In this document: one piece after another, positions 8,969 through 18,257 of the stretch
Position numbering within the stretch: the first letter of the stretch is position 1
Layout: every line of letters begins with the position of its first letter
Assembly (NCBI RefSeq): GCF_037893185.1
Contig: NZ_CP140772.1
Location: 4,588,001 to 4,652,000, forward strand
DNA: 64,000 bases
Source of the DNA: Chitinophaga sp. 180180018-3
GTDB taxonomy: Bacteria > Bacteroidota > Bacteroidia > Chitinophagales > Chitinophagaceae
Reading direction: 5' to 3'
Program-made: the position numbers and the translations under genes
The notes under the pieces: generated by a model
The model's input: the letters and a program-made list of their open reading frames with translations, nothing else
Told to the model about the DNA's origin: nothing
The model's database searches: none

Positions 8969-11900
8969 TTGAGAAGATTATTCTTACTGCTGCTGAGCTG
9001 CTATTGTATGTTAGCCAATGCCCAGACGCCTCTTTCCGAAAGTACAACGGGCAGTGTCCTGAGTTATATTTACCGACTAACTGATAAGGAAGCGCTGGAA
9101 ATATATCAACGCGCCATCCGGCAGGAACCATGGGGCAATGAAAAATATCTTCATACCCTCGCTGGTACTTACCCCCGTCGCGCCTCTTTCCCCGAAGGCA
9201 TGGCACCCGGCAATTACGTGGTGGTGTATGCTCAATACGATAACCTCGAATACAGCTTTCATCCAGTGCAGAATGTGCAGCTGAAAATGCTGAACAACAA
9301 TTATGATCTGGCATTGCTTGTTCATGAAAAAGATGGTACTCCTATTACCAACGCAGAAGTGAAGGCTGGTAAACGCAATGTGCACTGGGATCCCAATACC
9401 CACAGCTACCGGCTGCCACGCTTCCGGGGTAACGGTATTATCACGGTTACTTCAAAGGGCATCATGAATATTTTCAGCACTGAACCACCGCGATTTACCA
9501 GCATGTCCTGGTGGAAACGTTTTTTGAATAAATTTAAACGCAAACGTCAATACCGCGAAATACCCGACTACTACCGAAACACACCGTCGGAAGCTGAACA
9601 TAAGGGCTTTATGGTTTTTAGCAAACCTAAATACAAGCCAAACGATACTGTTAGCCTGAAAGCCTTTATCTATGATAAAAAGAATCATCCCGTTAATACC
9701 CCGTTACTGCTTCGCCTCATTTCTTACAATGAAGATATAGACACCATCTTAACAACAATTGCTCCCTACCGGCCAGGTGGCTATGAATACCGGTTTGTAC
9801 CAGGAGCAGGACTAAACATGAAACTGGACAAGGATTACCAGGTAACCCTGGAAACTCCTGACAGCAAACGCTTCACTTCTGACAACAATGATACGGATCT
9901 GTCGGACCGGGAATACCTTGCACAGCGCAAGGTATTCATAAGAGGGACTTTTACGTATGAAGAATATGAACTAAAATCCATTCACTTCTCCGCCCGTATC
10001 AATCATAAATCCCATACACGCGGTACCCCTCTTGCCCTCTACCTGAAAGCAACCGATGAAAACGATCTGCCAATCATGGATGGACGTGTATCCGTCAACG
10101 TTACCACAGGTAATGTCAGCCGTTATCATCAGTCAAAAGTGTTTATCCCCGAGAAACTATGGGAATACAATACTACGCTGGATCCGGTCGGAGAAACCAA
10201 AGTAACGATACCGGACAGCATTTTCCCCGCAGCTTCCATGCACTATCATATTAACGCCACCTTCCTGAACAGTAACAATGAAAGCCAATCGGAATCATTG
10301 AGCCAGTTCTATGATTATAATACGGATGAAATTCGTTTCGAAAAACAGACAGATAGTGTTGCCATCCGGTATCTGCGCTCCGATAGTACTATCAGCATGC
10401 CCGCAACACTTTACCTGCTGAATTCAGGCACAGATACCGTTACTACAGCCACCATCTACCTGCCTGCGATCGTACCGCTGCATCCATTTGCAAGCACTTA
10501 TCTTGTTAAAGCCAATAACCTTACGAATACCTGGACACCGGGAAATCAACAGGGAGTATTACAGTGTAATGCCGCCCATACAAAAGATTCCATATTCATG
10601 CAAGTGGTAAATCCATCCGGGATCTGGTTCTGGTACAGCATCTTTGCCGGCAACAAACTGCTGGAACAGGGTTACAGCAATAAGTTATCGCAGGCTAAAG
10701 CAGCCATCACCAGCGGATTCTATGCCATCTCCATTCAATACATCTACAACGATAAACTGGTCAACGAGCATTTCATGGTGCCGTATGCTGACAAACAGTT
10801 GAAGGTATCCATCAACAATCCTGTTGCCGTATTCCCCGGTCAAACATCCCGTATAGGCATTACCGTAACAGATGCTGAAAACCGGCCCGTGGAAGACGCA
10901 GACGTTACTGCCTGGGCCATTACCGGCAAGTTCCCCGACTATACCCTGCCTGCGCCTCCCTACCTTAGTTCAAAGCACCGGGTACGAAAAGATTATGGCG
11001 TCCATCTGCTTAATATGAAATCGCCGCATGCTTCCACGGTTACAATGACCTGGGAAAGATGGAAAAATGAAATGCATCTGGACAGTATCACTTATTATCA
11101 GTTTGTGCACGCCGGCAACCTGTACTATAGCAGCGCGCCCGCACCGGATAGCATTACACAGATCAGTCCTTTTGTTACTAAAGACGGAACACTGCAATGT
11201 ATTTCATTACTGAAGATAGATGAGCAGCCCGTTTATTTCGATGGCACCGACCTGAGAAAAGCTTACAGCTTTGCCGTAAAGCCCGGAAAGCATCGCCTGG
11301 AGCTTCGTATGGCCAATCAAAAGATCATCGTAGATAATGTTTTTGCTGCTAATGGTATGAAAACATGGATCAGTATACCGGCAGATAAGATCCTGCCTGG
11401 TATACGCACAGAAAAAATGCCGGAGAAGCTCACTGCTGCTGAAATAAACTACTGGTCGCAATACATGATGCTGTTTATCGTAAATAACGATAACGGACAT
11501 ACGTATATCAGTCAGGGAGAAAATGTCTATTGGTTCAATACCAGCAATTATTTTGATAATTTGGCGTACCGGTCGCTGGCAGGTCCGTTAAGGAATATGG
11601 AGGCAACCTATACTTCACTAAACAACTTTTCCCAGCATTTCACGCCGGAGCCTCATTACACTTTTACAATCGGGCCCGGACTGGTAAAGGAAAAAGAAGT
11701 GAATGAAATACCGGGGCTCATGCGGAAGCTGGTCAAAAACTGGATGCCCGGGCGTATTTATGATCAGCTTATCAGTGCGAAAAATATAGACAGCTCCTGG
11801 CGTAATTACGAAGATCTGTTGCAAATCAATGACCATCGTTATTCTGATGCAGCAAAAGACCGGGATGCTTACAAGCCCCGCCTCATTATTGAACCAGATA

Positions 11901-14722
11901 CTTTAGCATCACTGTTACCAGTGCGGCAACTATTCCTTTATCGCTACAACGATCCGGGGTTTGTAAGTATTTACCCCGGTGCTACTTCCACACTGTATGG
12001 GCTTTCGCCTGGTTATTACCGGCTGCTGGTATTGCTGCAGCAAAAAAAATATTACGTAGCCGACAGCCTTCAAGTGACAGCCGGTGGCGCCACTTTCTAT
12101 CGCCTTCATGCAAACAGAGTGTATAACAATGATACGATAGCACTATCGCTGCACAAAGCAATAACAGACCAACTATACCAGCGTGAGCGCCCAATGCCCT
12201 CTCAATTTTCCAATGAATTCACCATACCATTCAATAACCGGTACCTGGATAAGTCGACCCTCACACGGCGTATACAAGGTGTCGTAAGCAGTGCCACCGG
12301 CCCCATTGCCGGTGCAGTTGTGGTGCTCAACGGTACCAGCCTGAGGGTTGTTACTGATGCGAAAGGCGCCTTCAGCTTACAGGTAACAGAATCCGGCAGC
12401 ATCAGGGTTTCATTTGTCGGATACCAGACACAGGTATTAGCATTGGGATCAGACGATAACTTCAACATCCGGTTGCTGCCCGCATCCAGCCAACTCAGTG
12501 ATGTAGTGGTAACAGGTTATTCCACTGTGATGAGGAGGGAATTGACTGCCGCCGTTGGCGAGAAATTTACACGTGCGGGGCTTTCAGGAAGAGCGGCCGG
12601 AGTAGTCGTGCGAGGCGTTAATAGTGAGACTACCCCTCCCCTTTTAATTATAGATGGTATTCCGCAAACGGGAAATCTCAATGACCTGGATCCATCCCTG
12701 ATAGCCAGCATCAACATACTAAAAACTGAAGCGGCAACAGCACTCTACGGCTCCCGGGCCTACGGCGGGGCTATTATCGTTACCCGCAAAAAGAATACAG
12801 CCAACACCGGAGAAGCAACACCTGGCGAGGCCTATTCCCTGCGTACCAATTTCAGGGATGATGCTTTCTGGCTACCACGGTTACGTACCAACGAAAATGG
12901 CGAAGTATCCTTCGATGTTACTTTCCCGGATGATATTACCAACTGGAAAATGCACACGATCGCGGCTACCGGCCAGGCGCAAACCGGCAATGCCTCCGTA
13001 CAGATCAGGTCATACAAGCCACTCAGCGCCAGCCTCAGTCTGCCTCAGTTTGCGGTGGCCGGCGACAGTCTGAACGTTATAGGAAAAGTGCTGAACTATG
13101 GCAAAGACAGTGTATCTATTCATCGCAGCTTTTACCAGGGTACCAGATTGATAAATGAGCGAACAGTGGGCGTCAGGAACGCACATATTGATACTTTCCC
13201 TGTCACAATTCCATCAACCGACAGTGCTGTATTTAAATATACCATTGCGGGCAACGACCAATACAGCGACGGTGAATCCCGTGCCATTCCTGTGTTTCCA
13301 CAGGGAGTAAAAGAAACCAGCGGATTTTTCACTGCGTTACATGGCGATACCAGTTTTACACTTCCTGCCGGTAAAGACACCCTGCATCTTTTTGCATGCA
13401 CAGGCATGTTGCCGGTTCTGCTGGAGGAAGCAGCCTGGCTACAACGTTACGAGTACCAGTGTAATGAACAGATGGCTTCCAAACTAATCGGATTGCTACT
13501 GGAAAAACAAGCCCGGAAATATCTTGGCCAGCCTTTCTCTTCTTCCAAAACAATATCAGTATTGATACACAGGCTTCAGCAAAATAGAAGCAGCGACGGC
13601 GGCTGGGGTTGGTGGAATAAAAGCAACCCGGTATACTGGATAACCTATCACGTAACACAGGCATTGCTGATGGCGGAAAAAGAAGGGCTCACCACCGTGC
13701 CCGACAAACAGACGCTGATTAATTATTACGTCTTCCAACTTAACAGCGCCTCTCATAAAGACAAACTCAGCATACTGGAAACGCTTCAGCTACTGGATGC
13801 CAGATTGAATTATGCTTCCTGGCTGGATACCCTGCACATACCGTCGGGCGACGACTACAACACCTACCGGCTACTATTGCTTAAACAGCGTGTGGGGATC
13901 AACGTTAGTACCGCTGCATTACTGACTCAACAGCACACTACCGCGATGGGAAATCCTTACTGGGGTAAGGATAGCTACGATCTGTTCAACAATAGCGTAC
14001 AGCTCACCCTGATGGCTTATCGCATACTTCGCGCCAAAGGTGGCCACGATGAATTGCTGCGCCGCATCCGCAGCTGGTTCATGGAAAACCGTCGCAGCGG
14101 CAACTGGCGCAACACCTACGAGTCGGCCTCGATACTCGCTACCATCCTGCCGGATGTATTGCAGACCAGCGAACAACAGCCACCAGTACTGAACATCAAC
14201 GGGCAACGGATCAACACCTTCCCGTATTCCGCTTCCCTGCCGGCAGGGCGACCCCTGCAGCTAAGTAAACAGGGTGGCGCAGGTATTTATTTTACTACCT
14301 GGCAGCAACACTGGAATCCTGCACCGGAAAAAGCAAGCCATCAGTTCAGCGTCAGCAGCAGATTCCTACAGGATAACAATGAAGTAAGCCATCTCTCCGC
14401 AGGTAAACCGGTTACACTGGAAATAAAAGCAGAGGTAGCCGCCAGCGCGGAATATGTTATGATAGAAGTTCCCATACCCGCCGGTTGTTCTTACCACAAC
14501 AAAGAGCAGGGCTGGGCTTCCGGCGAAGTACACCGGGAACATTTCAGAAATAAAGTCAGCATTTTCTGCGGCTATCTCAGCAAGGGTATTCATACTTTTT
14601 CGGTTCAACTGATGCCTCGCTACACCGGCTATTATCATCTGAATCCTGCCAAAGCAGAAATGATGTATTTCCCGGTATTCTATGGACGAACAGGCATCAA
14701 AAACATCTCCATCACCAAATAA
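8969..14722 (+). CDS. Alpha-2-macroglobulin family protein with embedded carboxypeptidase-regulatory and TonB-plug domains
   Basis: Very large secreted or periplasmic protease-trapping protein, 1917 residues. The TTG start gives a clean signal peptide (RRLFLLLLSCYCMLANAQ); no upstream in-frame ATG exists and the first internal ATG would remove most of the signal. An MG2-like domain is near residues 213-260 (KPKYKPNDTVSLKAFIYD). At about 1100-1165 there is a carboxypeptidase-regulatory-like fold and at about 1170-1275 a TonB plug-like domain (LLIIDGIPQTGNLNDLDP, LYGSRAYGGAIIVTRK) as in SusC proteins. The A2M core follows (FWLPRLRTNENGEVSFDVTFP) with the thioester motif CNEQ (Cys about 1498, Gln about 1501) and the thioester-domain helices (GGWGWWNKSNPVYWITYH). 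The E. coli-type partner PbpC is not adjacent. Function in trapping foreign proteases is known for the family; a role for the plug domain is unknown. Confidence 0.9.
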   Translation: MRRLFLLLLSCYCMLANAQTPLSESTTGSVLSYIYRLTDKEALEIYQRAIRQEPWGNEKYLHTLAGTYPRRASFPEGMAPGNYVVVYAQYDNLEYSFHPVQNVQLKMLNNNYDLALLVHEKDGTPITNAEVKAGKRNVHWDPNTHSYRLPRFRGNGIITVTSKGIMNIFSTEPPRFTSMSWWKRFLNKFKRKRQYREIPDYYRNTPSEAEHKGFMVFSKPKYKPNDTVSLKAFIYDKKNHPVNTPLLLRLISYNEDIDTILTTIAPYRPGGYEYRFVPGAGLNMKLDKDYQVTLETPDSKRFTSDNNDTDLSDREYLAQRKVFIRGTFTYEEYELKSIHFSARINHKSHTRGTPLALYLKATDENDLPIMDGRVSVNVTTGNVSRYHQSKVFIPEKLWEYNTTLDPVGETKVTIPDSIFPAASMHYHINATFLNSNNESQSESLSQFYDYNTDEIRFEKQTDSVAIRYLRSDSTISMPATLYLLNSGTDTVTTATIYLPAIVPLHPFASTYLVKANNLTNTWTPGNQQGVLQCNAAHTKDSIFMQVVNPSGIWFWYSIFAGNKLLEQGYSNKLSQAKAAITSGFYAISIQYIYNDKLVNEHFMVPYADKQLKVSINNPVAVFPGQTSRIGITVTDAENRPVEDADVTAWAITGKFPDYTLPAPPYLSSKHRVRKDYGVHLLNMKSPHASTVTMTWERWKNEMHLDSITYYQFVHAGNLYYSSAPAPDSITQISPFVTKDGTLQCISLLKIDEQPVYFDGTDLRKAYSFAVKPGKHRLELRMANQKIIVDNVFAANGMKTWISIPADKILPGIRTEKMPEKLTAAEINYWSQYMMLFIVNNDNGHTYISQGENVYWFNTSNYFDNLAYRSLAGPLRNMEATYTSLNNFSQHFTPEPHYTFTIGPGLVKEKEVNEIPGLMRKLVKNWMPGRIYDQLISAKNIDSSWRNYEDLLQINDHRYSDAAKDRDAYKPRLIIEPDTLASLLPVRQLFLYRYNDPGFVSIYPGATSTLYGLSPGYYRLLVLLQQKKYYVADSLQVTAGGATFYRLHANRVYNNDTIALSLHKAITDQLYQRERPMPSQFSNEFTIPFNNRYLDKSTLTRRIQGVVSSATGPIAGAVVVLNGTSLRVVTDAKGAFSLQVTESGSIRVSFVGYQTQVLALGSDDNFNIRLLPASSQLSDVVVTGYSTVMRRELTAAVGEKFTRAGLSGRAAGVVVRGVNSETTPPLLIIDGIPQTGNLNDLDPSLIASINILKTEAATALYGSRAYGGAIIVTRKKNTANTGEATPGEAYSLRTNFRDDAFWLPRLRTNENGEVSFDVTFPDDITNWKMHTIAATGQAQTGNASVQIRSYKPLSASLSLPQFAVAGDSLNVIGKVLNYGKDSVSIHRSFYQGTRLINERTVGVRNAHIDTFPVTIPSTDSAVFKYTIAGNDQYSDGESRAIPVFPQGVKETSGFFTALHGDTSFTLPAGKDTLHLFACTGMLPVLLEEAAWLQRYEYQCNEQMASKLIGLLLEKQARKYLGQPFSSSKTISVLIHRLQQNRSSDGGWGWWNKSNPVYWITYHVTQALLMAEKEGLTTVPDKQTLINYYVFQLNSASHKDKLSILETLQLLDARLNYASWLDTLHIPSGDDYNTYRLLLLKQRVGINVSTAALLTQQHTTAMGNPYWGKDSYDLFNNSVQLTLMAYRILRAKGGHDELLRRIRSWFMENRRSGNWRNTYESASILATILPDVLQTSEQQPPVLNINGQRINTFPYSASLPAGRPLQLSKQGGAGIYFTTWQQHWNPAPEKASHQFSVSSRFLQDNNEVSHLSAGKPVTLEIKAEVAASAEYVMIEVPIPAGCSYHNKEQGWASGEVHREHFRNKVSIFCGYLSKGIHTFSVQLMPRYTGYYHLNPAKAEMMYFPVFYGRTGIKNISITK

Positions 14723-14778
14723 AACACCCAAAACCGGTTTATTTACCGTATTTTATATACACATAAACCACTTCCACC

Positions 14779-15240
14779 ATGAAAACTATACAGCAGTGGC
14801 TGGATGATTACGGCACCAGCCACCGTAACCCTACCAATAAACTGATCCATTGGATATGCGTGCCTGCTATATTCTTCAGTATCGTTGGCTTCCTCTACGC
14901 CATTCCACTGCCGCTACCGGGCATTCATGCCTATATCAGTGTGGCGCATGTGGCCCTGGTGCTCCTGATACTCTATTATGCACGACTATCGCCTTCCCTG
15001 GCGGGTGGTATGCTGCTGATCGGGATAATATGCCTTTGGCTGTGGAACCTGATAGCTGCCACGCCCATTGTGATATGGCAGCTGGCACTGGCCATCTTCG
15101 TACTGGCATGGATTGGCCAGTTTATCGGTCATAAGATAGAAGGGGCTAAACCATCGTTCTTTAAAGATCTTCAATTTCTGCTGATAGGTCCTGCCTGGTT
15201 GCTCAGCTTTATCTACCGCAGAGCAGGAATCAGGTTGTAG
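14779..15240 (+). CDS. Mpo1-like (DUF962) membrane protein
   Basis: Small integral membrane protein, 153 residues, with the DUF962/Mpo1 hallmarks: an N-terminal WLDDYGTSHRNPTNKLIHWICVP with conserved His residues, several hydrophobic helices, and IGQFIGHKIEGAKPSFFKDLQFLLIGPAWLL near the end. The yeast homologue Mpo1 is an Fe-dependent dioxygenase that shortens 2-hydroxy fatty acids in phytosphingosine catabolism; the His residues in SH, H and GHK-EG here match the expected metal ligands. Bacteroidota make sphingolipids, so such a role is plausible but inferred. It lies 56 bp after the macroglobulin gene and ends at a strong terminator. Confidence 0.85.
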   Translation: MKTIQQWLDDYGTSHRNPTNKLIHWICVPAIFFSIVGFLYAIPLPLPGIHAYISVAHVALVLLILYYARLSPSLAGGMLLIGIICLWLWNLIAATPIVIWQLALAIFVLAWIGQFIGHKIEGAKPSFFKDLQFLLIGPAWLLSFIYRRAGIRL

Positions 15241-15250
15241 AAAAATATAA

Positions 15251-15272
15251 AGCCCCGATTAAGATCGGGGCT
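15251..15272. terminator. Bidirectional intrinsic terminator
   Basis: Nine-bp perfect stem (AGCCCCGAT / ATCGGGGCT) with a 4-nt loop, preceded by an A-rich and followed by a T-rich stretch. It separates the convergent Mpo1-like and EmrB-like genes. Confidence 0.85.
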
Positions 15273-15341
15273 TATTTACCTAAACCTACAACTGTTACAC
15301 TGTTATTGCAACAATATTTTTATGTGGAAACGATTAATCTG

Positions 15342-16919
15342 TTAGTGCATGGCGGACGCATCCAGCTTACCTGATTTCTTGGCTTTTACCATCAGTATAA
15401 ACGGAATGCAGATCAGGAACATCAGCCCCAGGTACAGGAACACATCCATGTACGACATTACCGCTGCCTGTTTCGTGACACTGTAGTCGATTGCCCGGTA
15501 CCCGCTTTTCAAGGCAGTAGCGGCATCCATTCCTTTCGCAGCAAAACTGTGCGCCATTCCATTTACACGATTCAATACATCCGGGTTGTTGGTATCCAGT
15601 TTAGATACGAGATCACTGCGGTGTACCATGTTCTGGCGCGCCATGAAGGTAGTGATCAGTGCCACACCGAAGGAACCGCCCAACTGACGCATCATACCGG
15701 TGAAGGCAGCACCCTGGCCTATCTGCTGTCCTTTCAGGGACGACAGTGCCAGTGTGGTGATCGGGATAAAGAGCAGCCCCATACCAACCCCACGCACAAT
15801 CAACATCCAGAAGAAAGCATCAGAACCGGTATCCGATGGTGTCAGAATCATATATCCCCACAGGCTGAATACAAAGAACAACAACATACCCGCGGCCACC
15901 ATGTATTGTTGAGGAATACCTTTCTCCAGCATCTTCCCGATCAATGGCATCATAAACGCTGTGGTCAGCGCTGCAGGCACCATCAGCATACCCGATTGGG
16001 TGGCTGTCCAGCCCAATGTACTCTGGGTATACAACGGGATGATGAAAGTAGAACCGTACAACCCAAATCCAAGGATAAATGATAATATCGTACCTACCCT
16101 CAGGTTCCCATTCTTCAATACTCTCAGCTCTACGATCGGGTTCTTATAAGTAAGCTCTCTCCATATAAAGAAGAACAATCCCATGGCACTGATCACACTC
16201 ATCAGCGTGATGAGGGGATCATTGAACCAGTCGTCTTCCTGTCCGCGCTCCAGTACAAACTGTAGTGTACCTACGGTAACCGCCAGCAATATAATGCCGA
16301 GGAAGTCGACTTCGCTGAGGGCTTTCTTCTCTCCATACTTCGGGCTGCGTACAAACTGCAGGGTAAGCAGGGTAGCAATGATCCCGATGGGAATATTAAC
16401 ATAGAAGATATAAGGCCATGAGTAGTTATCGGTGATATATCCACCCAGTGGAGGTCCCAGCGTAGGGCCAATGATCACACCTAAACCATAGATGGCCTGT
16501 GCAATACCACGTTTTTCAGGCGGATAACTTTCTGTGATAATGGTTTGTGAAGTTACCAGCAGCGCTCCCCCGCCAAGACCCTGTATAAACCGGAACAGGA
16601 TCAGCTCCCACATAGCGGTGGCGTTACCGCAAAGGAAAGAGGTGACGGTAAATATGACAATAGATACCGCAAAGTAATTACGCCGCCCAAACTGTTGAGA
16701 TAACCAGCTGGTCATTGGTACTATGATTACGTTACCAATTGCGTAAGCTGTAATCACCCAGCTGATTTCGCTAACGGTAGCACCCATATTACCACGCATG
16801 TCATTCAACGCCACATTCACGATAGTGGTATCCACTATCTCCAGCAAGGCGCAGAATATAGCGGTGATCGTAATGATCACCCTGCGCGAGCCGTATTCTA
16901 TCAATGATTCTTGTTGCAT
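15342..16919 (-). CDS. DHA2-family (EmrB/QacA) drug:proton antiporter
   Basis: Inner-membrane MFS efflux pump with 14 predicted transmembrane helices, 525 residues. Diagnostic parts: the first helix with VDTTIVNVALNDM (motif D1 of DHA2), FIQGLGGGALLVTSQTIITESYPPEKRG (motif A/B region), and GLGVIIGPTLGPPLGGYITDNYSWPYIF (motif C of antiporters). It is last in an operon with a TetR regulator, a TolC-type channel and an EmrA-type adaptor, so it likely forms a tripartite pump that expels toxic compounds across both membranes. A large inverted repeat separates it from the adaptor gene. Substrates cannot be read from sequence. Confidence 0.95.
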   Translation of the reverse strand: MQQESLIEYGSRRVIITITAIFCALLEIVDTTIVNVALNDMRGNMGATVSEISWVITAYAIGNVIIVPMTSWLSQQFGRRNYFAVSIVIFTVTSFLCGNATAMWELILFRFIQGLGGGALLVTSQTIITESYPPEKRGIAQAIYGLGVIIGPTLGPPLGGYITDNYSWPYIFYVNIPIGIIATLLTLQFVRSPKYGEKKALSEVDFLGIILLAVTVGTLQFVLERGQEDDWFNDPLITLMSVISAMGLFFFIWRELTYKNPIVELRVLKNGNLRVGTILSFILGFGLYGSTFIIPLYTQSTLGWTATQSGMLMVPAALTTAFMMPLIGKMLEKGIPQQYMVAAGMLLFFVFSLWGYMILTPSDTGSDAFFWMLIVRGVGMGLLFIPITTLALSSLKGQQIGQGAAFTGMMRQLGGSFGVALITTFMARQNMVHRSDLVSKLDTNNPDVLNRVNGMAHSFAAKGMDAATALKSGYRAIDYSVTKQAAVMSYMDVFLYLGLMFLICIPFILMVKAKKSGKLDASAMH

Positions 16920-16942
16920 GCAGCATTTATATTTTAAGTGAA

Positions 16943-17077
16943 GGCAGGTTTACCCGGAGTTAATAATTAATGACGTACAAGACCTTTCCGTTGATGATGT
17001 GCCCTGTGTTGAATCGATTTTTTCCTGTCGTTAATTATTGCATGGTTCCATTAATTATTAACTCCCGGTAAACTGCC
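16943..17077. repeat. Intra-operon inverted repeat, 30-bp arms
   Basis: Arms 16943-16972 and 17048-17077 are complementary apart from two single-base shifts, with a 75-nt spacer. The inner arms share TTAATAATTAAT; a further TTAATTATT lies inside the spacer, so two alternative pairings exist. It occupies nearly all the gap between the adaptor gene and the EmrB-like gene of one operon. It does not share the core of the other palindromes. It could be a mobile miniature element or an RNA element that adjusts expression of the pump. Confidence 0.75.
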
Positions 17078-17092
17078 GTTCCTCTCTTATGA

Positions 17093-18181
17093 TTAGTTCA
17101 GGTGCACGTCTACCAGTACGTTCATACCCGGACGAAGCTGTTTTACCAGTTCATCGTTAGGGTTGTCGAACTCGATTTTCACCGGTAAGCGTTGTACCAC
17201 TTTTACGAAGTTACCAGAAGCGTTATCCGGAGGCAGCAGCGCAAATCTTGCACCAGTAGCCGGCGCGAAGGAGGTTACTTTTCCTTCCAGTCCTTTTCCG
17301 GGATAAGCATCCACATGTACAGTTACTTTCTGGCCAAGTTTCATTTTATCCAGCTGTGTTTCCTTGAAGTTGGCTACCACCCATGGAGCAGTGCTCATTA
17401 CCACGCTGAAGAGTGATTGACCGGCAGTCACATATTGACCAGGTTGTACATAGATTTTAGACAATATGCCATCTTCCGGAGCAGTGATCACAGTATAAGA
17501 CTGGTTCAGTTTTGCATCTGCCACATCTGTTTCGCGGGCTTTGATAGAAGCGTTCGCGATATTGATTTGTTTGGAAGTAGCTCCACTCTGGGAAGTTACC
17601 ACATGCGTCTGACGGCTGGCAGCTGCTTTTTGCTTAGCCAATACGTCGAGCTGACGCTCAGCAGTTTGTTTGGCGGCCTGGGCCTGCTCAAATTCCTGCT
17701 GCGTGATAGAATGATCTTTGATCAGGTTATTATAGCGCTCAAAGTCCTGGCTGGCTCTCCAGAGGTTTACTTTAGCTGCTTCGATCTGTGCATCAATAGT
17801 ACCGATCTGCGCCTGAGCAGTGCTGATGCCGGCTTCTGCGGCTGCGGTGGTAGCTTCTGCTGCACCGAGATTAGCCTGTGCTGTATACAGTCCGTTTTCA
17901 GCCTGCTGTACTTTCAGGGCCAGGTCTCTGTCGTCCAGCACTACAAGGGTATCCCCTTTCTTTACCTGCTGGTTGTCTTTTACCCTAACTTCTTTCACAT
18001 AACCGGAAACACGGGGTATAACCGGGCTCACATTAGCATCGATCTGCGCGTTATCGGTTTCTTCGTGATGCTGACCATGAATGTATTTGGAGATACCAAA
18101 TGCCCCACCACCCAGTACCAGCACAGCCAGTACAATGATGAACCCTTTGCTTCTTTTCTTAGGAGCGGTAGTTTCCTGCAT
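17093..18181 (-). CDS. EmrA/HlyD-type membrane fusion (periplasmic adaptor) protein
   Basis: Periplasmic adaptor linking the MFS pump to the TolC-like channel. I place the start at 18181 (MQETTAPKKRSKGF, 362 residues); a longer frame from 18334 would overlap the TolC gene by 77 bp and adds a low-complexity Thr/Gln/Asn stretch, so it is less likely. One membrane anchor (GFIIVLAVLVLGGGAFGI) is followed by the biotinyl-lipoyl-like half domains (NAQIDANVSPVIPRVSGYV ... SYTVITAPEDGILSKIYV), a long coiled-coil hairpin between them and a C-terminal beta-barrel (VVANFKETQLDKMKLGQKV). Gap to TolC 76 bp; to EmrB 173 bp, filled by an inverted repeat. Confidence 0.93.
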   Translation of the reverse strand: MQETTAPKKRSKGFIIVLAVLVLGGGAFGISKYIHGQHHEETDNAQIDANVSPVIPRVSGYVKEVRVKDNQQVKKGDTLVVLDDRDLALKVQQAENGLYTAQANLGAAEATTAAAEAGISTAQAQIGTIDAQIEAAKVNLWRASQDFERYNNLIKDHSITQQEFEQAQAAKQTAERQLDVLAKQKAAASRQTHVVTSQSGATSKQINIANASIKARETDVADAKLNQSYTVITAPEDGILSKIYVQPGQYVTAGQSLFSVVMSTAPWVVANFKETQLDKMKLGQKVTVHVDAYPGKGLEGKVTSFAPATGARFALLPPDNASGNFVKVVQRLPVKIEFDNPNDELVKQLRPGMNVLVDVHLN

Positions 18182-18257
18182 ATTTATGTTGTTAGTAGGT
18201 TTTGCTTGAGTTTGTGTTTGCGTTTCCACGGCTTTCTGATTTATTGGTTTGTTGGTA

